Virus record (IMG/VR): IMGVR_UViG_3300030406_002209
Span: 1 to 36,904 of that record
Strand: one strand, 5' to 3'
Length of the DNA: 36,904 nt
From: a virus
Part shown: positions 7,677-15,488 of the stretch, piece after piece
Position numbering within the stretch: position 1 is the stretch's first letter
How the letters are laid out: every line of letters starts with the position of its first letter
Position numbers and translations under genes: made by a program
Notes under the pieces: generated by a model
Told to the model about the DNA's origin: nothing
Database searches by the model: none
What the model saw: the letters and a program-made list of their open reading frames with translations, nothing else

Positions 7677-7679
7677 ACA

Positions 7680-7865
7680 ATGAGTTTAGAAAAAGATGCG
7701 GCAACATATGTAAAGGCCTTACGAAATCCCGCCAATGGATGGGGACAGTACATTATTAATGGTGAACAAAGCCACGTATTCTTGGGTGAAATGTTCAAGC
7801 AATATGGGGAAGACAAAGTTAATAACTTTTTAAAAAATAACTATTGGAGCAAAGAGAGGGATTAG
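7680..7865 (+). CDS. Hypothetical early protein (61 aa)
   Basis: 61 residues, soluble, mixed charge, with WGQYIINGEQSHVFLGEMF in the middle. A TAGGAG site spans the end of the preceding gene. No family recognised. Confidence 0.7.
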   Translation: MSLEKDAATYVKALRNPANGWGQYIINGEQSHVFLGEMFKQYGEDKVNNFLKNNYWSKERD

Positions 7866-7868
7866 ACC

Positions 7869-8027
7869 ATGTTTAAAACAGATGCATCAATTAGACGGTT
7901 TATAAGATTACAGGAAAGTTTATTTCCTGAAGCACCAGAAAAATTAATAGATAGATATCGCGTATATGTATGGTGTGTGGCGCGACATGAATACCCTAAA
8001 CCATTTAAGGAATGGGTAACTGATTAG
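7869..8027 (+). CDS. Hypothetical early protein (52 aa)
   Basis: 52 residues, Arg-rich N-terminal helix (SIRRFIRLQESLFPE) and a Trp/Tyr-rich C-terminal half. GAGAGGG lies upstream of the ATG, which follows the previous stop by 3 nt. No family recognised. Confidence 0.65.
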   Translation: MFKTDASIRRFIRLQESLFPEAPEKLIDRYRVYVWCVARHEYPKPFKEWVTD

Positions 8028-8036
8028 GGGATTGAC

Positions 8037-8123
8037 ATGATAGAAGTTTTAATATTAATTACATTAGTAATAGTATTCTGTTATCTTAGTTACATCACAC
8101 TGGAGTTAAACAAATGGCTATGA
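8037..8123 (+). CDS. 28-aa membrane peptide
   Basis: 28 residues, almost all one transmembrane helix (EVLILITLVIVFCYLSYI). It overlaps the next gene by 10 nt. Being so short, it may be a coupling leader rather than a functional peptide. Confidence 0.45.
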   Translation: MIEVLILITLVIVFCYLSYITLELNKWL

Positions 8124-8881
8124 AGAAAGAACCAACAGGTTACATTATCTATGATGGACCTAGTCAAATCGATGGTGAGCGTATTGTGGCAGTAGCGTTA
8201 ACAGGTAAAAGCCGCAATGGTAAAACCGGCGGGATGCTTCAAACTTATATATTACGAGCAGACATTGATCCAAGGGAAGCAAGCAAAACCGGCGAAGATT
8301 TTAGCATTTGTGGGTCATGCCCTCATAGAGGCAACCCAACAAATAACCCAGATAAAAAGCAAGCTACTGAACGCACATGTTACGTTGTGCTAGGACAAGG
8401 TCCACTAATTGTTTACAAGGGATTAGTTGCTGGACGTTACCCACATAGGACGCAAATACTACCCATTGTAGCTCTTGGCTCTGGACGTAAGGTAAGGCTA
8501 GGAACTTATGGTGATCCTGCAGCAGTCCCTAGTTACGTATGGGATGCATTGTTGACAGATAGCATAGGACACACGGGTTATAGCCATCAAGCTGGTACTA
8601 AAGCAGATTACCAACCTAAGCAGACAATGAGAAGTGTAGATACATTTCAGCAAGCTTTAGATGCATGGCAAAATGGCGAACGTACATTTAGAGTTATATC
8701 TAATGTTAATGAAATAGATCCAGAACACGAGATACTATGTCCGGCTAGTAAGGAAGCTGGACAACGTACCACATGCGAGAAGTGCGGCCTATGTGCTGGG
8801 TCAGAAGTCAAGGCCAAGTCTATCGCCATTCCAGCACATGGCAATGGTCGTAACCATTTTGGAAAACAAATAGCAGCATGA
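8114..8881 (+). CDS. Conserved phage protein with Cys clusters, unknown function
   Basis: 255 residues. The N-terminal half has GPSQIDGERIVAVAL and LQTYILRADIDP, then CGSCPHRG and CYVVLGQGP; the C-terminus has CPAS and CEKCGLCAG. Seven Cys could form one or two metal sites. I recognise the same block order from proteins shared by many phages of distant hosts, but no biochemical role is known to me. GGAG lies 8 nt before the ATG at 8114; a second ATG at 8120 is possible. It is the largest and best-conserved-looking protein of the first early block. Confidence 0.75.
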   Translation: MAMKKEPTGYIIYDGPSQIDGERIVAVALTGKSRNGKTGGMLQTYILRADIDPREASKTGEDFSICGSCPHRGNPTNNPDKKQATERTCYVVLGQGPLIVYKGLVAGRYPHRTQILPIVALGSGRKVRLGTYGDPAAVPSYVWDALLTDSIGHTGYSHQAGTKADYQPKQTMRSVDTFQQALDAWQNGERTFRVISNVNEIDPEHEILCPASKEAGQRTTCEKCGLCAGSEVKAKSIAIPAHGNGRNHFGKQIAA

Positions 8882-8893
8882 GGAGCTAAGACA

Positions 8894-9106
8894 ATGACAG
8901 TATTAAAATTAAGCGGAAAAATGAGAACTGTATTAATGGATGAAAGTTATTCGATCGAAGATGATAGGCATTACGTGAAGGCCGGAAACAAACACTACAT
9001 GGTCTATAAGCAATGGGTGGGCTATGAAGTAGATTGGCAAGGCAATCAGATAGGCGATACAGAATATAGTGAAACAAAGAGACAACTTCTAGAAAATTTG
9101 AAATAG
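8894..9106 (+). CDS. Hypothetical early protein (70 aa)
   Basis: 70 residues, beta-rich, polar (KAGNKHYMVYKQWVGYEVDW). A strong GAGGAG site precedes the ATG. The opposite-strand frame here has no ribosome site and is a shadow. Function unknown. Confidence 0.7.
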   Translation: MTVLKLSGKMRTVLMDESYSIEDDRHYVKAGNKHYMVYKQWVGYEVDWQGNQIGDTEYSETKRQLLENLK

Positions 9107-9123
9107 AAAAAGGGAATAGGACA

Positions 9124-9267
9124 ATGGCTATTAAATATTATGAAACTTCATTCGATCAAATAGAGGACCAACATCTTAATAACTCGGTTGATATAGCCAT
9201 GAATAAAAAAGATGTTAAAAATTGGATTAAATATATCATGGAAAAAGAAAATGAAACACTGCCTTAG
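9124..9267 (+). CDS. Hypothetical early protein (47 aa)
   Basis: 47 residues, with AATAGGACA before the ATG and a helical C-terminus (MNKKDVKNWIKYIMEKENE). A longer frame starting at 9212 overlaps it and the next gene but lacks a ribosome site. Function unknown. Confidence 0.55.
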   Translation: MAIKYYETSFDQIEDQHLNNSVDIAMNKKDVKNWIKYIMEKENETLP

Positions 9268-9321
9268 TTATGACACATTTATAAGCATACTACAGCTCGA
9301 AACAAAACAGGATAAACAACA

Positions 9322-9597
9322 ATGCTCTATGAATTTACCGTCTCATGTTTGGAATGCGAAGGCGAGGGAAAAATATATCGCGGCGAAGGAGATGAGTGGG
9401 TTACATACTACGATTGCGATCACTGTAACGGGGAGGGAGTTGAATATTCACAAGCCTACTATGACTCAGTGTCTGATTTAAAAGAAGATTTTCCTGACGC
9501 TGAGAACATAGAAAAGCACACGCTAACAGAGTATGAAAAGTATTGGCTAAAACATAACCCAGAAGTTTTAGAATACGATAATATAAAGAGGTATTAA
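9322..9597 (+). CDS. DnaJ-type zinc-finger protein
   Basis: 91 residues with two CxxCxGxG repeats, CLECEGEG (residues 9-16) and CDHCNGEG (32-39), the signature of the DnaJ central Cys-rich zinc domain. There is no J domain, so it is a stand-alone zinc module. The C-terminal half is an acidic helix. Such pieces in phages may bind unfolded proteins or act as adaptors. Only a weak ribosome site is seen. Confidence 0.75.
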   Translation: MLYEFTVSCLECEGEGKIYRGEGDEWVTYYDCDHCNGEGVEYSQAYYDSVSDLKEDFPDAENIEKHTLTEYEKYWLKHNPEVLEYDNIKRY

Positions 9598-9612
9598 TAA
9601 GGAATTAAGATA

Positions 9613-9801
9613 ATGTCAAAATATGAATTAGTTGCAACCATGCGGACACATTTTATGTGTACGGTCGAGGCTGACAATTACCAGCAAGCTTGTGAGATTG
9701 GCCAAAATAATCTTGATCTTTGTGATAATAATTTAGGCTGGGAGGAAAACGAATTTCGTAGTGATTTTTATTTTTATGACGCATTTAAGATTGAGGAGTA
9801 A
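9613..9801 (+). CDS. Hypothetical early protein (62 aa)
   Basis: 62 residues, acidic, with two Cys and an aromatic C-terminus (DFYFYDAFKIEE). AAGGAATT precedes the ATG. Form KYELVATMRTHFMCTVEADN suggests a small alpha-beta fold. Function unknown. Confidence 0.7.
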   Translation: MSKYELVATMRTHFMCTVEADNYQQACEIGQNNLDLCDNNLGWEENEFRSDFYFYDAFKIEE

Positions 9802-9807
9802 AACAAT

Positions 9808-10152
9808 ATGACTAGGACAATTAAAAAAAGCAGATATGTAAAACCCACATATCAAGAGGAGCAAGAGATATGGCGCAAAAAAAGATTTGTGGTAGGTATA
9901 TTTCGCGATACACACATGCTTGCCCAGATAGGTAACTCATATCAAGATTACGAAACAGCACACTTGGCGGTAGAATATCTGGAAAGTGTAGGCATACAAG
10001 AACATTTACGCGATAGTGATTATATCGCTTGTGATTTTGAAACATTAAAACCTAGTAACATACCAGTCATTTCAGTACCTGTACTGTCATGGAAAACACC
10101 CAGCAAAATAGGGAAGAACTATTATGGAAAAGAAAATAGTTACATTAATTGA
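9808..10152 (+). CDS. Hypothetical early protein (114 aa)
   Basis: 114 residues with a basic N-terminus (KKSRYVKPTYQEEQEIWRKK). A strong GAGGAG site precedes the ATG. The 3' end overlaps the next gene by 29 nt. Function unknown. Confidence 0.7.
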   Translation: MTRTIKKSRYVKPTYQEEQEIWRKKRFVVGIFRDTHMLAQIGNSYQDYETAHLAVEYLESVGIQEHLRDSDYIACDFETLKPSNIPVISVPVLSWKTPSKIGKNYYGKENSYIN

Positions 10153-10381
10153 AAAGCGCACAAAAAAACAAGGTTATAACTTTAGTGGTGATAACAAGAA
10201 CGTAGTATCTTTTTATCCAGAGTATGACTATCACTATGAAGTATCGACGCTACGCAATACATGCGAGTTTCATATAGGTGAGATAGTCAAGCCAGCTAAA
10301 GTCAGGACTATGTGTATGAACCGAGACAGCTACAGAGTAATTATACGAGGCGAGACACAAGATGAACATGCAGAAAATTGA
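10124..10381 (+). CDS. Hypothetical early protein (85 aa)
   Basis: 85 residues, basic, beta-rich, two Cys. AGGGAAG precedes the ATG inside the previous gene. Function unknown. Confidence 0.65.
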   Translation: MEKKIVTLIEKRTKKQGYNFSGDNKNVVSFYPEYDYHYEVSTLRNTCEFHIGEIVKPAKVRTMCMNRDSYRVIIRGETQDEHAEN

Positions 10382-10526
10382 TAGCCAGGAATTGGTAGAA
10401 CAAGTTTGTTATCAATACTTCGACGGCGTTTTATCCTATGCCGAGAGTAAGGAACAGCTAGTAGAAATTGTCGGAGATGAGAACGAAGCACGCATAATAT
10501 TATTAGGAGCTAATTGGTATGATTGA
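10362..10526 (+). CDS. Hypothetical early protein (54 aa)
   Basis: 54 residues, acidic, helical (SQELVEQVCYQYFDGVLSY). It overlaps the previous gene by 20 nt; ATG at 10362 or 10368. Function unknown. Confidence 0.6.
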   Translation: MNMQKIDSQELVEQVCYQYFDGVLSYAESKEQLVEIVGDENEARIILLGANWYD

Positions 10527-10698
10527 CCCAATGTTAAATAGCGTTGACGAGACATTCGGAATCAAACTTGCCGAAGTCATTAAAGAGTACGTCACAGAAT
10601 TAGTAGATCATCAAACTGACATCATTACAGACTCAGATTGGTTTTACGAAAAGGTAGAGAAAATGGTTGATGAGAGAGTAGCGGAGAAATTAAAATGA
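10519..10698 (+). CDS. Hypothetical early protein (59 aa)
   Basis: 59 residues, acidic, helical (FGIKLAEVIKEYVTELVDH). AGGAG lies about 10 nt before the ATG, which overlaps the previous gene by 8 nt. Possibly a small coiled-coil protein. Function unknown. Confidence 0.65.
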   Translation: MIDPMLNSVDETFGIKLAEVIKEYVTELVDHQTDIITDSDWFYEKVEKMVDERVAEKLK

Positions 10699-10865
10699 AA
10701 ACTTACGAAGTAATTAAAATTATGACAGTGTTGTGTAATGTCAAGGACAGGATGCTAGGTAACAGAGTAGAAGATAGGACATTCACACAGATAATGAATG
10801 ACGTACTAACAGCAGAGCAGTTTAAGTATTTAATAAAAGAAATGGAGAAAAATAAAAATGCCTAA
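10695..10865 (+). CDS. Hypothetical early protein (56 aa)
   Basis: 56 residues, helical and basic, starting in an ATGA overlap with the previous stop. C-terminus is a charged helix (EQFKYLIKEMEKNK). Function unknown. Confidence 0.6.
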   Translation: MKTYEVIKIMTVLCNVKDRMLGNRVEDRTFTQIMNDVLTAEQFKYLIKEMEKNKNA

Positions 10866-11013
10866 GAAAAAAGAACTGACAGATAGAAGTAAAATATTTG
10901 TAACAAATACGCATTCTGCAGTGGCGCATATAACTAACCCAGTTGAAATCAAATACATAGAGAAACCATCAGCAAAGGACAAAAAGAAATGTACGAATAC
11001 AAAGCAAAAATAA
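10858..11013 (+). CDS. Hypothetical basic early protein (51 aa)
   Basis: 51 residues, Lys-rich at both ends. It overlaps the previous gene by 8 nt and the thermonuclease gene by 25 nt. Function unknown. Confidence 0.5.
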   Translation: MPKKKELTDRSKIFVTNTHSAVAHITNPVEIKYIEKPSAKDKKKCTNTKQK

Positions 11014-11528
11014 TCAAAGTAGTAGATGGTGATACCGTAGACGTAGATATTGATCTAGGCTTCGGGGTATGGCTAAACAATCAACGCATAAGATTGTATG
11101 GCATTGATACGCCAGAGTGTAGGACAAGGGATAAGGTAGAAAAATACTTTGGCTTGATGGCTAAAGCATTGGTTAAAGATTTTCTGAAAGAAGGATCTAT
11201 ACAACACCTGTCTACAAGTTTAAGCAAAAGCAGGAAAGGAAAGTTTGGTAGGATACTCGGTCAGTTTTGGATCTATGATTCATGGACTGATAGACAAACT
11301 AGTTTAAACAATGCGCTATTAGTCAGGAACTATGCAGTAGAATATAATGGTCAGTCTAAGGCTGAGATAAAACAAAGTCACTTGGTTAATAGAAGGATTA
11401 TTTGGGAGCGTTTAGGATATGGCGAAAAAGAACTTAGAGAAATTCAAGGTAAGTCCTACTCTTCAAATAACTATACAACAAAACGAGAAGATATCTTTTT
11501 ACAAGAGAATGGAAAAAAGGATAGTTGA
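10989..11528 (+). CDS. Thermonuclease (SNase-like) family nuclease
   Basis: 179 residues. Staphylococcal nuclease homologues cut single- and double-stranded DNA and RNA using Ca2+. The catalytic signature is present almost at the same numbering as the S. aureus enzyme: GDTVDVD (14-20), R35 in IRLYGIDTPE, D40, E43, and an Arg near 88 in GKFGRILG. No signal peptide, so it acts in the cytoplasm, probably in host DNA or RNA degradation and nucleotide salvage. The C-terminal 40 residues beyond the OB-fold are polar. The 3' end abuts a small membrane protein gene. Confidence 0.9.
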   Translation: MYEYKAKIIKVVDGDTVDVDIDLGFGVWLNNQRIRLYGIDTPECRTRDKVEKYFGLMAKALVKDFLKEGSIQHLSTSLSKSRKGKFGRILGQFWIYDSWTDRQTSLNNALLVRNYAVEYNGQSKAEIKQSHLVNRRIIWERLGYGEKELREIQGKSYSSNNYTTKREDIFLQENGKKDS

Positions 11529-11529
11529 T

Positions 11530-11697
11530 ATGACAAGCACTTGCTTTGTAATACTAATCGCTACAGCAGCTTTATGCTATGGCGCGGGTGCGGCAGTTGG
11601 ATGGTACATTAAAAAATCTGTCACACCACAGAGAAAAGTACAAAGAAAAGATAAAGAAGTTAAGAAAGGAAGTGCGGCTAGAAGGATGCGGAGATAA
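11530..11697 (+). CDS. Small membrane protein with basic tail
   Basis: 55 residues from the ATG at 11530, which follows the thermonuclease stop by 1 nt and has AAAGGA upstream; a longer in-frame start at 11419 would overlap the nuclease gene. One transmembrane helix (CFVILIATAALCYGAGAAVGW) then a strongly basic cytoplasmic-type tail ending ARRMRR. Function unknown. Confidence 0.6.
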   Translation: MTSTCFVILIATAALCYGAGAAVGWYIKKSVTPQRKVQRKDKEVKKGSAARRMRR

Positions 11698-11701
11698 ACA
11701 A

Positions 11702-11926
11702 ATGAACAGTAAAGAAAATAAAACAAAAGACTTAATAAAAAGAGATATAGAGGCTGATACTTTTGACGCCATGTACACTAATTTTTTAACCTATGGCATA
11801 ACATACTCTGAGCTAACAGGCAGAGAACAGAATATGATAATGGCATTGGCAGCAAGATATAGTGACGCGATTTTTGAAATAGTTATGAGGTACAGGAAAA
11901 GAGATAATGGAAAACATAACGTATGA
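11702..11926 (+). CDS. Hypothetical early protein (74 aa)
   Basis: 74 residues from ATG 11702, chosen because CGGAG lies 9 nt before it and it starts just after the previous stop; a frame open to 11579 would overlap that gene. Helical, with YSELTGREQNMIMALAARYS in the middle. Function unknown. Confidence 0.6.
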   Translation: MNSKENKTKDLIKRDIEADTFDAMYTNFLTYGITYSELTGREQNMIMALAARYSDAIFEIVMRYRKRDNGKHNV

Positions 11927-12080
11927 TGATTGGAAAAAGTGTTGGGAAAAAAATATAAAACCTTTACCTATTTGGTGGAGTTGTGAGGATGTTCGTAAAA
12001 AACAATATAGAGAGTTTGTTCACGACTATAAACAACGTCAATTAGATTGGGAAAGTGAAGACCCAGGAGAAGATTTATGA
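11907..12080 (+). CDS. Hypothetical Trp-rich protein (57 aa)
   Basis: 57 residues with five Trp (DDWKKCWEKN, PIWWSCEDV). It overlaps the previous gene by 20 nt and ends in an ATGA overlap with the next. Function unknown. Confidence 0.55.
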   Translation: MENITYDDWKKCWEKNIKPLPIWWSCEDVRKKQYREFVHDYKQRQLDWESEDPGEDL

Positions 12081-12382
12081 CCATAGTAAGTAGTATAGAC
12101 GTTCTAAAAGATAACGTAGACGCTGACATGGGACGTAAAGAACAGGTAACAGCATACATAGAATACGCCCCTTCATATCGAAGAGAGAATGTATGCTCCC
12201 GAATATTTTGGAAAGAGGAAGGAGAGAAAGCAAAGAAAGAATTTATAGCTGAGATGATTAATCTAGTAGTAGGTACGAAAGATAATATTATTATCACACG
12301 ATGCCCTGTTGTAGGTGAAACTGCTAACAGGGACAGAGAAATAACTATTTATTCATGGATAGGTGAAGGAGTAAAGAAATGA
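12077..12382 (+). CDS. Hypothetical early protein (101 aa)
   Basis: 101 residues, mixed alpha-beta, with VTAYIEYAPSYRRENVCSRI and a C-terminal REITIYSWIGEGV. GGAG lies before the ATG; its ATGA overlaps the previous stop. Function unknown. Confidence 0.7.
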   Translation: MTIVSSIDVLKDNVDADMGRKEQVTAYIEYAPSYRRENVCSRIFWKEEGEKAKKEFIAEMINLVVGTKDNIIITRCPVVGETANRDREITIYSWIGEGVKK

Positions 12383-12663
12383 AAAAGTTTATATCTGCAC
12401 ACATGCTGTTATTAACTTTATTAATGGTAGTGGTTGCTGGTTGTGCGCCTATGCTTTTAGCTGGTGGCGCAGCAGTAGGCATCAAAGGAACTGTCACTGA
12501 CATAGAACATACAGCTAAACTGGAAGAACACGCGGCAATGATGGACAGTAATCTTTTAGAAGTTCAGGTAAATAAAGTTGATATAGAGGCTTTACATGAA
12601 AAGATAAAAATGTTAGAAAGTAAAATAAATAATTTAGAAAAGTTATTCCATCTTAAACTGTAA
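12379..12663 (+). CDS. Small lipoprotein with C-terminal coiled coil
   Basis: 94 residues. Signal peptide with basic start MKK, hydrophobic core and lipobox VAGC, predicting a lipid-anchored mature protein from C21. The C-terminal half is heptad-like (VNKVDIEALHEKIKMLESKI). It would sit in the inner or outer membrane. Because it lies in the early region rather than the lysis cassette, a superinfection-exclusion role is possible, as for other phage early lipoproteins, but unproven. Confidence 0.75.
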   Translation: MKKFISAHMLLLTLLMVVVAGCAPMLLAGGAAVGIKGTVTDIEHTAKLEEHAAMMDSNLLEVQVNKVDIEALHEKIKMLESKINNLEKLFHLKL

Positions 12664-12685
12664 TCTGACAAACAGGAGATAAAAA

Positions 12686-13573
12686 ATGTTAGACCATCTT
12701 ACTACCACGAACGACAGAGAAATATTTTTTAAAGTGTTTGAACAGAACGTAATAGGTAAATGCACAGCTTGCGATGCTGAAAACTACAAGATGTTAACTC
12801 GCGGTGATGGTGTCATTGGACCTGACGTTTGTCTATCTATAGTAAAATCTAACTATAGAATAGTAGAGAATGAAGAAGTACTTATGCCTTTGCAAGAACA
12901 GATGATTAATTACTTTGATCCATCTGTATTAGAAAACGTTCAGATAAAAGACCATATCTCTAAAAATGGCGCGGTGTGTCATGCAGAGTATATCTTTCCT
13001 AGCATTAAAAAATCTGTTGAGACAGATGTAGGACACAAAACAGATATGATCCTTAGATTTATTCTCAAGAATACTTTTAATGGATCATCATCTGTAGTCT
13101 TCTATGGTGGCTTGATAGATACCTTCTGCACTAACGGTATGATTGTAGGTAACTACGATGTAACCAAACGTAAGCATACGAAAAACTTTACTATAGATGG
13201 CTTCATATCTGCTTTTCAGGATTGCATGGTTAACTATAAAAATGTGGTTAAGATGCATCAACAGTGGGCAGATACTAGGATTGGTCCTCTACACAATGTC
13301 AGACTTCTGTTTTCTGAGTTAACTAAGAATCAAAATTTGCAAAGAAAAAATACTTTAGCAGACAGACTGTATGCTCAGTATGCGGATGAGGTTTATAACA
13401 GAGGTAACAATGTGTTTGCTGTTACTTCAGCTATGACGCACTACGCTAGTCACAATGATAATAGGTTCCCATTGCGTAGCAACGCTGATAATGATAGTTT
13501 ATTTAAGCGGCAAGAGACTGTACGCAAATGGTTTAAGTCTAAAGTATTTGAAGAGTTTCTTGAAGCAGTTTAA
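12686..13573 (+). CDS. DUF932-like phage/plasmid protein
   Basis: 295 residues. The motif FYGGLIDTFCTNGMIVG (about 141-157) and the overall pattern match the DUF932/phage-plasmid-like family of unknown function, often near recombination or anti-restriction genes. A strong AGGAGAT site precedes the ATG. N-terminal Cys pair at residues 26 and 29. It is followed by a 61-aa gene and then a terminator, ending the first early transcript. Confidence 0.7.
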   Translation: MLDHLTTTNDREIFFKVFEQNVIGKCTACDAENYKMLTRGDGVIGPDVCLSIVKSNYRIVENEEVLMPLQEQMINYFDPSVLENVQIKDHISKNGAVCHAEYIFPSIKKSVETDVGHKTDMILRFILKNTFNGSSSVVFYGGLIDTFCTNGMIVGNYDVTKRKHTKNFTIDGFISAFQDCMVNYKNVVKMHQQWADTRIGPLHNVRLLFSELTKNQNLQRKNTLADRLYAQYADEVYNRGNNVFAVTSAMTHYASHNDNRFPLRSNADNDSLFKRQETVRKWFKSKVFEEFLEAV

Positions 13574-13596
13574 CAACAATTAGAAAGGAAGTTAAA

Positions 13597-13782
13597 ATGG
13601 TTTATAAGTATAAATCACACGAAGAAATTCCCTCATACATGAGAGATTATCTTCTAGGTGTCGCAGACGCTAACCATGTAGAAGAGTTAGATCTAGATGA
13701 CATAAATGACTTTCTGAATGGTTTGGAAGAGTGGCATGATGAACAAGAAAACATCCCCGACTCTTTAAGAAGTGTTCACTAG
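13597..13782 (+). CDS. Hypothetical acidic protein (61 aa)
   Basis: 61 residues, strongly acidic (VEELDLDDINDFLNGLEEWHDEQE), which could mimic DNA or bind a basic partner. AAAGGAAG precedes the ATG. Last gene before the terminator at 13789. Confidence 0.7.
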   Translation: MVYKYKSHEEIPSYMRDYLLGVADANHVEELDLDDINDFLNGLEEWHDEQENIPDSLRSVH

Positions 13783-13788
13783 TTGTTC

Positions 13789-13830
13789 GGGACAGGTTTA
13801 TTTAATCCTATAAGCCTGTCCCTTTTATTT
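13789..13830 (+). terminator. Strong Rho-independent terminator
   Basis: GGGACAGGTTTA (13789-13800) pairs with TAAGCCTGTCCC (13811-13822), a 12-bp stem with one G-T pair, then TTTTATTT. It ends the early operon after the 61-aa gene. Confidence 0.9.
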
Positions 13831-13858
13831 GTTAGTTCTATTATAGGGGAGTAAAATT

Positions 13859-14140
13859 GTGAAAAGGATTAAAATTGTAGAGGAAGTTTTCTTAAAGTAT
13901 GAAAGAAGAAAAAAGATTTCTAGCATATCTTTATACAGAGATAACTTAGATCACCCACCGTCTATGATGAGTACCATATCCTTAAAAGAGTTAATTTTTA
14001 ATTCGTTAAATTCAAACTCATTTAGAAGTATAAATCAAGAATACATAGAAAATATACTTAAAGATTTAGAAGATATACAAGAAGAATTAAAACAATACTC
14101 TGAGGACTACCCTGAGTTTGGTTTTGGAGATAATGCATAA
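13859..14140 (+). CDS. Hypothetical protein, GTG start
   Basis: 93 residues. The start is GTG at 13859 with GGGGAG 8 nt upstream. Two long helical stretches and an acidic C-terminus (EDIQEELKQYSEDYPEFGFGD). First gene after the terminator; overlaps the next by one base. Confidence 0.65.
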   Translation: MKRIKIVEEVFLKYERRKKISSISLYRDNLDHPPSMMSTISLKELIFNSLNSNSFRSINQEYIENILKDLEDIQEELKQYSEDYPEFGFGDNA

Positions 14141-14412
14141 TGGAGAAGACATTACAAAATACAGTAGATGAATTGCGTGCTTGTAAAAACGAGCGAAATT
14201 TAATAGAGCCGCATATGTTACAAATAAGTTTATCAAGATTATTAGATGAAGTAAAAAAAGATAACTGTTATATAGTTTCAACTCTTAACGAAGTATTAGA
14301 TAAAGTAAATGAAATGTCTTACTTAAATTTAAAACAAGAACATCAGCTACATGACTTAGCTACCAGAGTGCAAGTCCTACGTGATGAAGTTTTAAAAATT
14401 ATTAGAAAGTAA
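14140..14412 (+). CDS. Coiled-coil hypothetical protein (90 aa)
   Basis: 90 residues, all-helical with heptad character throughout (LLDEVKKDNCYIVSTLNEVL). TAATG overlap with the previous stop. Probably oligomeric; function unknown. Confidence 0.65.
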   Translation: MEKTLQNTVDELRACKNERNLIEPHMLQISLSRLLDEVKKDNCYIVSTLNEVLDKVNEMSYLNLKQEHQLHDLATRVQVLRDEVLKIIRK

Positions 14413-14417
14413 AACAA

Positions 14418-14609
14418 ATGGATAAACAATTTGAAAACTCAACGATTAAAATATTGAAAGATCAAATAGCCCAGATGACTAATGCAACTTATAATAATTA
14501 TAAAAGAATAGCAGAACTAAATGAACAGAATATTTATTTAAGAAAAAAGGTAACGTACTTAGAAAGTAAACTAGAACAAATATCGGATAGGAGATTAAAT
14601 GAAAGCTGA
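14418..14609 (+). CDS. Coiled-coil hypothetical protein (63 aa)
   Basis: 63 residues, helical (KRIAELNEQNIYLRKKVTYL), similar in style to the preceding protein and perhaps its partner. Overlaps thyX by 11 nt. Confidence 0.65.
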   Translation: MDKQFENSTIKILKDQIAQMTNATYNNYKRIAELNEQNIYLRKKVTYLESKLEQISDRRLNES

Positions 14610-15342
14610 ACTTATAGCTAATTTAGGGGATGACCTTACAGTTGTCAATGCCGCTAGGGTTTCTTTTGATAAACAATCTTCGTGGAAAAAAAATGTTAAG
14701 TCGCCACCAACTGAAAAAGAACTACACGAGAAAGATATAAAATTAATTAAGTATCTAGCGAAGCATAATCACTTCACACCCTTCACTCATTGTTCGATTA
14801 CTTTAAGAGAGACTGTACCTATTTTTGTTGCGAGACAAAGATTTAAGCACACCATTGGTTTTACTTATAACGAAGTAAGCAGAAGATATGTGGATGATGA
14901 TCCTGAGTTTTACTCACCTGAAGTATGGAGGTTTAGGGCTGAGAATATTAAACAAGGTTCTGATGAAGAAGGTTTAACAGAGAAAGAATTAGATGAGAAA
15001 ATTTGGTTTGTTGATGGAGTATACCGCGCCTTAGATCAATCATCCAGTAGTCCAAAAGAATTATATTCTATGTGCATGAGAACTTATAAGTCATTGTTAG
15101 AATTAAATATTTGTCCTGAACAAGCCAGGATGGTTTTACCTCAATCAATGTATACGAGTTATTACGTGACAGGTTCACTGGCTGCATTTTCCAGAGCGTA
15201 CAATCTACGCAGTGAAGACACCGCGCAGGAAGAAATTAAAGAACTGGCTAGAGAGTGGAATAAAATAATTCGTAAATTATTTCCTGAAAGTTGGAAAGCA
15301 CTAACAAAAAATAATAATAAAAATGAAAAGGTAATACACTAA
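14599..15342 (+). CDS. thyX: Flavin-dependent thymidylate synthase ThyX
   Basis: 247 residues, typical length. ThyX makes dTMP from dUMP using FAD, NADPH and methylene-THF. Signs: HNHFTPFTH (56-64), VPIFVARQRFKH (73-84), NEVSRRYVDD (91-100) and PEQARMVLPQSM. The classical RHR of the ThyX motif is replaced here by KHT with one extra residue before NEVSRRY, a variant I associate with phage ThyX. It works with the class II RNR encoded downstream to raise dTTP. The ribosome site GATAGGAG is inside the preceding gene. Confidence 0.94.
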   Translation: MKAELIANLGDDLTVVNAARVSFDKQSSWKKNVKSPPTEKELHEKDIKLIKYLAKHNHFTPFTHCSITLRETVPIFVARQRFKHTIGFTYNEVSRRYVDDDPEFYSPEVWRFRAENIKQGSDEEGLTEKELDEKIWFVDGVYRALDQSSSSPKELYSMCMRTYKSLLELNICPEQARMVLPQSMYTSYYVTGSLAAFSRAYNLRSEDTAQEEIKELAREWNKIIRKLFPESWKALTKNNNKNEKVIH

Positions 15343-15488
15343 TGGCGATTAAAAAAGGGATAGGATTAAAAGATAAGATTGAAATAACAAGGCACATGCA
15401 GACAAGTATAGGTCACTCGATTAATACTAATCCTAAAAATAAACATAAAAAAAGAGATTGGAAACCATATCGTGGACAGGGGAAATGA
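15342..15488 (+). CDS. Small basic protein (48 aa)
   Basis: 48 residues, Lys/Arg-rich (NPKNKHKKRDWKPYRGQGK). Its ATG overlaps the thyX stop by one base (TAATG), so it is translationally coupled. Function unknown; the charge suggests nucleic-acid contact. Confidence 0.65.
   Translation: MAIKKGIGLKDKIEITRHMQTSIGHSINTNPKNKHKKRDWKPYRGQGK

Noticed and set aside
9212-9481. 89-aa frame overlapping the DnaJ-type zinc gene
   Set aside because: No ribosome site, spans the end of one gene and start of another, and the CxxCxGxG motifs are in the other frame.
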